Assembly: GCF_001677885.1 (NCBI RefSeq)
Contig: NZ_LOCQ01000033.1
Coordinates: 1-48,140, forward strand
Length of the DNA: 48,140 nt
Direction of reading: 5' to 3'
From: Janthinobacterium psychrotolerans
GTDB lineage: Bacteria; Pseudomonadota; Gammaproteobacteria; Burkholderiales; Burkholderiaceae_D
The translations under genes and the position numbers were made by a program. The notes below the pieces were generated by a model. It did not search any database, was not told the origin of the DNA, and was given only the letters and a program-made list of their open reading frames with translations. This document shows, piece after piece, positions 42,515-48,140 of the stretch. How positions within the stretch are numbered: position 1 is the first letter of the stretch; every line of letters starts with the position of its first letter.

Positions 42515-43017
42515 GGCGATTTTTTCGGCGGCTTTTGCGGGTTGAATTCCATCGACCAGATCACCGAATTGATCTTCCAGCCTTGCGTGGTGCGCACCAG
42601 TTGCCATGCTTCCTGGCCCCAGTTGGAGCGATAGTCGCCACGGTTGAAGTTGTAGTCGAAATACACCTGGGCGATATCGCCGTCGCTATCGATGCGCACA
42701 TTGTCGAATTTCTCTTCGATCGCTTCCGTGTCGCTGACGATGGAATCGATGAACCTGACGGCGCTGGCGCCCGGCGTGATCTTGCTGACCTTGTCGCCGC
42801 GGTCTTCGATCATGTTCATGCTCTTGTCCTTGACCACGCCGATCCAGGGGATGGTCTCGCTGTACAGCAGCTTCATGAAGCTGGCCTTGTCCTTGTTGAT
42901 CAGGGACAAGCGGAAAGTTTCCACCACCTGTTCCAGTTGCTGGCGGTCGGTCTGCGAGGGTGCCGCCTGGACGTTGAAAGCGCTGAAAAGCAGAAGGGCA
43001 GGCAGGCTGTGTTTCAT
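42511..43017 (-). CDS. Secreted NTF2/SnoaL-like protein of unknown function
   Basis: A 168-residue exported protein. Signal peptide about 1-18 (LPALLLFSAFNVQA before APS). The mature part has the cone-shaped NTF2-like pattern: N-terminal helices (QLEQVVETFRLSLINKDKAS), then strands ending in VYFDYNFNRGDYRSNWGQEA and WQLVRTTQGWKINSVIWSME. Proteins of this type act as enzymes or binding domains; nothing here identifies a ligand. Its stop codon TGA (42513-42511) lies inside the right duplication of the MITE-like element. It lies 16 bases downstream of tetR on the same strand, possibly as a third gene of that operon. Confidence 0.75.
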   Translation of the reverse strand: MKHSLPALLLFSAFNVQAAPSQTDRQQLEQVVETFRLSLINKDKASFMKLLYSETIPWIGVVKDKSMNMIEDRGDKVSKITPGASAVRFIDSIVSDTEAIEEKFDNVRIDSDGDIAQVYFDYNFNRGDYRSNWGQEAWQLVRTTQGWKINSVIWSMEFNPQKPPKKSP

Positions 43018-43033
43018 GGGGTCTTTCAGGAGG

Positions 43034-43636
43034 TTAAACAGATTGAATCGACAGCGAATCGGACAGGATCTGCCACAGCGCCGCGTGGCGCTGCTGCAAG
43101 GCGGCGCCGCCGGCGTAGATCAGTTCCACGTGCAGGCTGTCGACGATACCCAGGTAGGCCTGCGCATACAGGTCGGTGCGCTGTGGCGGCAGGGCAGGGG
43201 CCAGGCGGGTGAGGCTGGCCACATAGTGCTGCAGCAACTGCGCCAGCAGCGCTTCGAAGCCGGCGCCGACCTGCAACCGCAAGGTCGATGGCGGCAGGTA
43301 GGCGGTGCGCAGCAGGAAGCGCAGGTGGGCCGAATCGGCATAGCGCCCGGCCATGCGGTCGCAGTACAGCGCGCCGGCCTGCTGGCCGCCGCTGGCAAAG
43401 CGGCTCGCTTCATCGGCAAAGCAGCTGTCCATGAAGGCCTGTTCCTGCTGCAGCGCATCGTCGAACACGGCCAGGAACAGCGCGTCCTTGCCGCTGAAGT
43501 GGGAATACAGCGATGCCTTGCGCATGCCGGCCAGTGCGGCGATATCGTTGAGGGACGAAGCGTCGTAGCCGTGTTCGGAAAAATGCGCGACGGCGACGGC
43601 GCAGATATTATCGGCCGAGGCCGAGCGTTTCTTCAT
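43034..43636 (-). CDS. TetR-family transcriptional repressor
   Basis: A 200-residue TetR/AcrR regulator. The N-terminal HTH spans about 8-55 (AVAHFSEHGYDASSLNDIAA, LAGMRKASLYSHFSGKDALF). The ligand-binding C-terminal half ends with HAALWQILSDSLSI. ATG at 43636 is used. It follows the Bcr/CflA exporter gene by 18 bases on the same strand, and a TACCTACCGGTAGG palindrome lies upstream of that exporter. The expected circuit is repression of its own operon, released by an exported compound. Confidence 0.9.
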   Translation of the reverse strand: MKKRSASADNICAVAVAHFSEHGYDASSLNDIAALAGMRKASLYSHFSGKDALFLAVFDDALQQEQAFMDSCFADEASRFASGGQQAGALYCDRMAGRYADSAHLRFLLRTAYLPPSTLRLQVGAGFEALLAQLLQHYVASLTRLAPALPPQRTDLYAQAYLGIVDSLHVELIYAGGAALQQRHAALWQILSDSLSIQSV

Positions 43637-43654
43637 AAGGTGAGGCAAGTAGCA

Positions 43655-44872
43655 TTAGTGTAGGGGCAGGCTGGCCGAGTGCGCAGGACTGGAGCGGGCG
43701 CTGACCAGCGTCAGCCATGATACCAGCAGGCCCGCCGCGGTCAAGAACAACAGCCACGGCAGCGGCCCCAGCTGCGCCAGGCTGGCCGCCACCGGCGTGG
43801 CCATGCCCGCAATCGTCAGCTGTATCGCGCCCAGCAGGGCCGCCGTCGAGCCCAGCGCGCGCTGCTGCGAACCCATGGCGATCGCCATCAGGGTCGCTTC
43901 GGCCACGCCCAGCCCGCCGAGCGCCAGGAACAGGCCCGGCAGCACGCCCGGCAAGCCCAGTCCCAGCGCGGCCGCCGCCAGCGCCAGCACGGCGCCGCCC
44001 AGCATGGCGCAGGCGCCCCCCATCGACAGGCGCAGCACGCCATGGCGACCGACCAGGCTGCCGCTGGCCATGGCGCCCAGCAGCACCGCCACGCCGGTGG
44101 CGCCGAACACCAGGCCGAAAGTATCGGCCGGCAAGCCGAAATCGTGCTGGTACACCAGCGAGGCACCGCCGATATAGGCGAACAGGAAGAAAAAGCTGGC
44201 CGCCAGCGCCAGTGCGGGCAGCAGGAAAGCGCGGTTCAGCGCGATGCGGGCGTAGGTGCGTAGCGCGCCTTTGGGCGACACGCGTTTCGATACTGGCAAG
44301 GTTTCAGGCAGGAACAGCGCACTGTTGAGCAGGGTCAGCGCACCCAGGCCGGCCAGCGCCAGCATCACGGCGCGCCAGCCGTAGTGCGCATCGACCATGC
44401 CGCCCACGGCCGGCGCCAGTACCGGCGCCAGGCCAACGATGGTCATCAACAGCGCGAACAGTTGCGCCGCCCGCACGCCATCGGCCACGTCGCGCACCAT
44501 GCTCATCACCACCACCAGTGTCAATGCCGCCCCCAGGCCCTGCAGCAGCCGCGCCAGCAGCAGCATGGGCAGCTGATCGGCCTGCGCCGCCCACAGGGCC
44601 GCGGCGATATACACGGCGATGCCGGCCAGCAGTGGCCGGCGCCGGCCCAGCATGTCGGTCAGCGGCCCGCACGGCAACTGGCCCATGCCCATCGCCAGCA
44701 GGAATACCGTCAGGCTCAGCTGCACATTCGCATACGAGGTCTGCAGTTCGCGCGCCATGGCCGGCATCGAGGCCAGATACATGTCGATGCCCGCCGGGCC
44801 AAGGACGGCCACCAGGGCCAGGGACGCCGCCAGGCCGAGGCTGCCGGCGCGGGGAAGAGTGTGCTGTTGCAT
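43655..44872 (-). CDS. MFS multidrug exporter, Bcr/CflA family
   Basis: A 405-residue, 12-helix drug:proton antiporter. Family markers are GIDMYLASMPAMARELQTS (TM1-loop), motif A GPLTDMLGRRRPLLAG and the TM4-TM5 region RLLQGLGAALTLVVVMSMVR then DVADGVRAAQ. AAAGGTAG precedes the ATG at 44872. Members export bicyclomycin, chloramphenicol, sulphonamides or cysteine; substrate not deducible here. First gene of an exporter-tetR operon controlled by the adjacent palindrome. Confidence 0.9.
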   Translation of the reverse strand: MQQHTLPRAGSLGLAASLALVAVLGPAGIDMYLASMPAMARELQTSYANVQLSLTVFLLAMGMGQLPCGPLTDMLGRRRPLLAGIAVYIAAALWAAQADQLPMLLLARLLQGLGAALTLVVVMSMVRDVADGVRAAQLFALLMTIVGLAPVLAPAVGGMVDAHYGWRAVMLALAGLGALTLLNSALFLPETLPVSKRVSPKGALRTYARIALNRAFLLPALALAASFFFLFAYIGGASLVYQHDFGLPADTFGLVFGATGVAVLLGAMASGSLVGRHGVLRLSMGGACAMLGGAVLALAAAALGLGLPGVLPGLFLALGGLGVAEATLMAIAMGSQQRALGSTAALLGAIQLTIAGMATPVAASLAQLGPLPWLLFLTAAGLLVSWLTLVSARSSPAHSASLPLH

Positions 44873-44921
44873 GGACTACCTTTCAATAAAAAACGCGGAG
44901 GCTACACTGCCGCCGCTTTTT

Positions 44922-44951
44922 ATTGTACACTTGCTGCCTACCGGTAGGTAG
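44922..44951 (-). promoter_or_regulatory. TetR operator and -10 region of the exporter-tetR operon
   Basis: An 18-bp palindrome CTGCCTACCGGTAGGTAG (44934-44951, one mismatch) has the CCTACCGGTAGG core typical of TetR/AcrR operators. On the minus strand a -10 hexamer TACAAT lies at 44927-44922, just downstream of the palindrome and about 50 bases before the exporter start. The palindrome would therefore cover the -35/spacer region, as expected for repression. It may also affect the small gene starting at 44991 on the plus strand. Confidence 0.65.
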
Positions 44952-44990
44952 CGTATTTTTTAATCAAGCGGATCAGCAAGGGGAATCGAC

Positions 44991-45149
44991 ATGATGCATT
45001 TAGGTAATTTGCTCGTTGGGGTAGCGGTAGCGCTCCTGTTCGCGGCGTGGAGCACCAATCGTGCGCGCGGCGAACGGCGCGACGTGGTATTGCTCGGCGT
45101 GGCCGCTGGCGTGCTGGCCGTGCCGGCTGCGGCGATATTGGTGCTGTGA
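44991..45149 (+). CDS. Small membrane protein, 52 aa
   Basis: A 52-residue ORF (begins MMHLGNLLVGVAVALLFAAW, ends LAVPAAAILVL) with AGGGGA seven bases before ATG. Two hydrophobic helices (about 5-20 and 34-51) are joined by a charged hairpin STNRARGERRD, the usual pattern of small inner-membrane proteins. Function unknown; it is divergent from the drug exporter and shares the intergenic region with the TetR operator. Confidence 0.6.
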   Translation: MMHLGNLLVGVAVALLFAAWSTNRARGERRDVVLLGVAAGVLAVPAAAILVL

Positions 45150-45220
45150 CATTCCTATCGAAGCGGCGCCGGCCTGCAGGCCGGATGATTTCGGCTATCA
45201 TCCGCACCAGGAGGCGGCAA

Positions 45221-45517
45221 ATGCAAAACAACTACCCGGAAGTGGCGAGCGGCGAGGTGGCGGAGATTTATTTTCGTGGCGTCAAGAATCTGGCCGAGCG
45301 GCCGCTGGATGATATCTTCCAGTTGCTGGGCATGCCGGTCGACTACGATGACTGGGATCTTGGCCGCGTGGTCTATCAGTGGCGCAGCGCCCGGCGCTGC
45401 GTGCGCATCCATACCAGGCATGACCGGGTCAACGCGGTGTACCTGGTCGACCCGGTCGATACGCCACGCTTTGGCGAGGCGCTGGAGGTGATCTTCGACA
45501 ATCCGGAAGGCCGATAA
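45221..45517 (+). CDS. Small hypothetical protein, 98 aa
   Basis: Not recognised. A 98-residue soluble, slightly acidic protein beginning MQNNYPEVASGEVAEIYFRG, with ERPLDDIFQLLGMPVDYDDW and a Trp/Arg-rich middle (VVYQWRSARRCVRIHTRHDR). The strong ribosome-binding site CAGGAGG lies seven bases before ATG at 45221. An in-frame upstream stretch to 45047 overlaps the small membrane protein in another frame and is not used. It converges with the third chemoreceptor gene, ending 33 bases from it. Confidence 0.7.
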   Translation: MQNNYPEVASGEVAEIYFRGVKNLAERPLDDIFQLLGMPVDYDDWDLGRVVYQWRSARRCVRIHTRHDRVNAVYLVDPVDTPRFGEALEVIFDNPEGR

Positions 45518-45550
45518 AAAGGCGCCGTTGCCGAATTCAGCGTATTTGCT

Positions 45551-47101
45551 TCAGTGCTGCGGCAACTGCGGCGCCGCGTTACTCAGGCGGAAGGTGCCTA
45601 CCACCCTGAGCAGTTCGTGCGCCTGGTCCTGCATGCTTTGCGCGGCGGCGGCCGATTGCTCGACGAGGGCGGCGTTGCGCTGCGTCAGCTCATCCATTTC
45701 AGTGATGGCATTGTTGACTTCCTCGATGCCCTTGCTCTGGCGCTGGCTGGCCGCCGTGATGTCGTTCATGATCTCCGTCACCTGCCCGACCGAGGCGACG
45801 ATATCGCCCATGGTGCGCCCGGCGCTGTCTGCCAGCTCGCTGCCCGCTTCTATCCTGGCCACGGAATCCTCGATCAGCTGCTTGATTTCCCGCGCCGCCG
45901 TGGCCGAGCGCTGGGCCAGGCCGCGCACCTCGGTGGCGACGACGGCGAAGCCGCGTCCTTGCTCGCCGGCGCGCGCCGCTTCCACTGCCGCGTTCAAGGC
46001 CAGGATATTGGTCTGGAACGCGATGCCGTCGATGACGGCGATGATGTCGACGATGCGCCCTGAGCTGGCCTTGATCGAGCCCATGGTCTCGACCACCTGG
46101 CCGACCACGCGGCCGCCTTCCAGTGCCACGCCCGAGGTAGACAGCACCATCTGGTTGGCCTGGTGCGCATGGCTGGCATTTTCACGCACGGTATCGGTCA
46201 GCTGATGCATCGATGACGCCGTTTCCTGCAGCGAGTGGGCTTGCGATTCCGTGCGCGCCGACAGATCGGCATTGCCCAGCGCGATTTCGCTCGCCTCCAC
46301 CGTGATGGTGGAACCGGCCTGCCTGATCTCGCTCAGCAGGGTATTCCAGTTTTGCACTACCGTCGCCAGCGCGCGCGACAGCTTGCCCACCTCGTCGTCG
46401 CCCCCCGCATGGATGCGCATGGTCAGGTCGCCGGCGGCCAGCGACTCGGCCGCGCGGCAGGCCTCGTCGATGGGCCGCACCACGGCGCGCGCCACCCAGA
46501 TGGCGATTGTCGCCAGTACGGCAAAGCCGATGGCCATCGTGCCCAGCGAGAACCAGGCGGCGCGCTGGCCCGCATGCCTGGTTTCTTGCAGCGCATTGCC
46601 GGTGCGCTGGTCGAGATTGAGCAACACCTGATCGAGCTGCTTGCGCACCACCTGATAGTGCGTGGTCGCGCCCTGCATGGCCGCCACGCCGGTGTTGGGG
46701 TCCATCGACGCCAGATCCAGCGCCTGCGCGATGCTGGCCCGGTAACGTTCGACGGCCGGCAGCGCCTGGGCTGCTTCGGTGGTGGCGCCGGCATAGCTTT
46801 TCAGCTCGGTCAAACTTTGCCTGATGGTGTCGAGCTGGCTTTCTGTTTGCGTGCCGAACTCCTTGAATTGCGCTTCAGAAAGACTGGCGGCGATGGCGAT
46901 CTTGGCATATACCCCGGCATGCACCTGGCCCAGGGCGATGGCTTGCCGGCTGGCCAGCCGTTCCGCCGTCAGGGTGACATCTTTCAATTCATGCATGCGC
47001 CGCTCGCCCTGCTGCATGGCGAAATAAGACATCGTTCCCATGGCGAGCAGGCAAGCCAGCGCCACCACCGGGACGATCAACATCTTGTGTGCGATTTTCA
47101 C
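45551..47101 (-). CDS. Methyl-accepting chemotaxis protein 3
   Basis: A 516-residue receptor, only moderately similar to the pair at 34-37 kb. TM1 about 8-30; periplasmic helical domain 31-180 (four-helix-bundle type with no Cache or PAS features); TM2 about 185-207; HAMP about 208-262. The signalling domain has the tip [20 protein letters not shown], then [20 protein letters not shown], near 340-380. It starts with GTG at 47101. It is the second gene after a free periplasmic Cache protein (61 bases apart), which may supply the ligand-binding function. Confidence 0.92.
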   Translation of the reverse strand: MKIAHKMLIVPVVALACLLAMGTMSYFAMQQGERRMHELKDVTLTAERLASRQAIALGQVHAGVYAKIAIAASLSEAQFKEFGTQTESQLDTIRQSLTELKSYAGATTEAAQALPAVERYRASIAQALDLASMDPNTGVAAMQGATTHYQVVRKQLDQVLLNLDQRTGNALQETRHAGQRAAWFSLGTMAIGFAVLATIAIWVARAVVRPIDEACRAAESLAAGDLTMRIHAGGDDEVGKLSRALATVVQNWNTLLSEIRQAGSTITVEASEIALGNADLSARTESQAHSLQETASSMHQLTDTVRENASHAHQANQMVLSTSGVALEGGRVVGQVVETMGSIKASSGRIVDIIAVIDGIAFQTNILALNAAVEAARAGEQGRGFAVVATEVRGLAQRSATAAREIKQLIEDSVARIEAGSELADSAGRTMGDIVASVGQVTEIMNDITAASQRQSKGIEEVNNAITEMDELTQRNAALVEQSAAAAQSMQDQAHELLRVVGTFRLSNAAPQLPQH

Positions 47102-47162
47102 AGGAAACCCATATTGTTAAAAGAGCTGTGCGTGATCCCGGCACGGGCGGCGCGGTGGCCGG

Positions 47163-47630
47163 CTACAGGTAGATGCCGCCGCAGACGACGGTTTCGTTCA
47201 GCTTTTCGCAGTACATCGCCTTCGGCTCGATCTTCTTGTTCTCGGGATTCGTGAACTTGTATTCCTGCCAGAAGCTACCCTTGCTCCTGGCCAGGTCAAC
47301 GCGTTCCTTGACGAAGGCCTTGCCATCGATATCCTTCAGTTCGATCAAGTTTTTGCCCACCATCTTGGGGTTGGCGCCATGCGCGACGACGGTGCCGTCG
47401 AGCTTGTAGACGACCAGGTACAAGTCATGCAGGATGAATTGCGGCGTCTTGCCGGTGATGTCAGCATAAGCCTTGGCATCGCCAGCGCTCTTGATGTAGG
47501 CCGCACCCTTCCTGACCATGGTCTCGGCATCGGCGCGCGTGGCGCCTCCTTCGGCGGCGTTGCCCACTGGCGGCAGCGCGCTCGCGGCAAGGATGAGCGA
47601 CAGGCAAAAAGCAGGGGCTAACTTGGACAT
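47163..47630 (-). CDS. Free periplasmic single-Cache-domain protein
   Basis: A 155-residue exported protein. Signal peptide about 1-25 (FCLSLILAASALPPVGNAA). The remainder is an sCache_2-like sensor domain: a long N-terminal helix (RADAETMVRKGAAYIKSAG), FILHDLYLVVYKLDGTVVAH, then GANPKMVGKNLIELKDIDGK, ending SFWQEYKFTNPENKKIEPK. It has no membrane anchor or output domain. AAGGAGA lies before ATG at 47630; a longer in-frame extension to 47870 has no support. Located directly upstream of a chemoreceptor gene on the same strand, so a sensing partnership is likely but unproven. Confidence 0.85.
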   Translation of the reverse strand: MSKLAPAFCLSLILAASALPPVGNAAEGGATRADAETMVRKGAAYIKSAGDAKAYADITGKTPQFILHDLYLVVYKLDGTVVAHGANPKMVGKNLIELKDIDGKAFVKERVDLARSKGSFWQEYKFTNPENKKIEPKAMYCEKLNETVVCGGIYL

Positions 47631-47891
47631 TGCAGTCTCCTTCATGGTGCGTATTGGAAAGCCGGCGCAGGCCGGTGCGATAAGGTGGCGCCTATCGGAA
47701 AGCCGATGTTTCATAGTAGCGCGATGCCAGTGATCATGCACCCATGCAATAAAACTATTTTTTGTCATGGGTGGTTTTACAACGTCGCGTGCAAGGTGCC
47801 ATGCCTGTGCGTCCCGCGTGAAACACCGGGAAGTGGCTATCAACGTGAGAGTCTGGTCCATGCGGAGCAAAGCGCACGAGCGATAAAAAAA
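47631..47891. other. Intergenic region before the right-hand IS
   Basis: No gene, hairpin or recognisable operator stands out in these 261 bases. They should contain the promoter of the Cache-receptor operon on the minus strand. The A-rich run at 47884-47891 directly precedes the IS end. Confidence 0.5.
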
Positions 47892-48140
47892 GGCTATGTC
47901 AGCGAAAACGGTGGGAACGCGCCGCAGTTGCTGAGGTCTAACTGATCAGGTATTTCCTTTCAAGGAGCCGATCATGGATAGAGCCCAGTGGCAGGCCTTC
48001 GCCAGGCAATTCCCGCAACTGTCGCATCGCCAGCGCCTTGCCAGCGGCGATCTGTTGCGCACCAGCGCGCCACAGGCTGCGGCCATCACCCTGATCGAGC
48101 AGACAGCGCAGGCGCAACTGCATTGTCCGGCATGTCTATC
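47892..48140 (+). mobile_element. Left end of an IS1595-type insertion sequence (partial)
   Basis: The element begins with GGCTATGTCA at 47892-47901 and GTGGGAACG nine bases later, the complement of the end at 328. A leader of about 80 bases with AAGGAG precedes the transposase ATG at 47974. It runs off the window. The eight bases before it (TAAAAAAA) differ from those after the element at 1-328 (TTCTTTTT), so the two ends belong to different insertions. Confidence 0.8.
47974..48140 (+). CDS. IS1595-family transposase, N-terminal part (3' truncated by window edge)
   Basis: The first 55 codons (MDRAQWQAFARQFPQLSHRQ, later LIEQTAQAQLHCPACL) are present and the frame is open to the window edge. 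The N-terminal helical region followed by the first pair of zinc-ribbon cysteines (CPAC) is the usual start of ISXO2-like transposases. The ribosome-binding site AAGGAG is six bases before ATG. Confidence 0.8.
   Translation, partial: MDRAQWQAFARQFPQLSHRQRLASGDLLRTSAPQAAAITLIEQTAQAQLHCPACL

Noticed and set aside
1..48140. Composite transposon or genomic island bounded by the two IS ends
   Set aside because: The interior carries housekeeping genes (psd, trpS, relA, rhlE) of uniform composition and no integrase or cargo logic; differing flanks show independent insertions.

Overview
The window is a GC-rich (clearly above 60 % by eye) chromosomal segment of a betaproteobacterium, most likely an Oxalobacteraceae relative of Massilia, Duganella or Janthinobacterium. 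This rests on protein character and gene content (DctA, RelA with a dead hydrolase domain, Psd, RhlE, many chemoreceptors), not on any database search. No rRNA, tRNA, CRISPR array, phage or plasmid replication gene was found. Each end lies inside an IS1595-type insertion sequence: the 3' end of a transposase at 1-328 and the 5' end of one at 47892-48140, in the same orientation. The simplest reading is a contig broken at a multicopy IS.

Layout. 0.4-5.6 kb: dctA, then an operon of an alpha/beta hydrolase, a RidA protein and relA. 5.6-9.2 kb: a zinc-type CDF exporter and an azoR-pirin operon with a divergent LysR regulator and a palindromic operator. 9.2-16 kb: psd, a TonB-dependent receptor, rhlE, a Lon-substrate-binding-domain protein, a KfrA-like coiled-coil DNA-binding protein and a DUF1294 membrane protein. 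16-17 kb: a stand-alone CheB-type methylesterase separated by one in-frame TGA from its zinc-ribbon tail. 17-24 kb: a complete zeaxanthin-glucoside carotenoid cluster, crtE-X-Y-I-B on the minus strand with crtZ convergent, the gene order known from Pantoea, plus a DUF2141 secreted protein divergent from crtZ. 24-28 kb: an apparent trpS - PLP decarboxylase - CLC chloride channel operon. 28-33 kb: a secreted alpha-amino-acid ester hydrolase, a periplasmic binding protein, a Tet-type MFS exporter and an HD hydrolase. 33-37.4 kb: cheW and two chemoreceptors whose signalling halves are almost identical in DNA.

37.4-41.2 kb: a REP-like palindrome, RNase HI, a small membrane protein and an MgtA-type P-type ATPase. 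The ATPase is preceded by a proline-rich 30-codon leader ORF with a strong ribosome-binding site. 41.2-42.5 kb is a decayed patch: an orphan gene, an antisense LysR remnant, a C-terminal gene remnant and a 265-bp MITE-like element inserted exactly where two convergent stop codons meet. 42.5-47.9 kb: a secreted NTF2-like protein, a Bcr/CflA exporter with its TetR regulator and operator, two small proteins, and a third chemoreceptor next to a free periplasmic Cache protein.

How the genes work together: the crt genes build a glycosylated xanthophyll from prenyl diphosphates. AzoR and pirin form a quinone/flavonoid-response unit under LysR. The decarboxylase-CLC pair resembles parts of acid-resistance systems. 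CheW, three receptors and a CheB-like enzyme feed a chemotaxis pathway whose CheA lies elsewhere. The most novel-looking signals are the mgtA leader ORF, the MITE at the stop-codon junction, the TGA-split CheB/zinc ribbon and the decarboxylase-CLC coupling.
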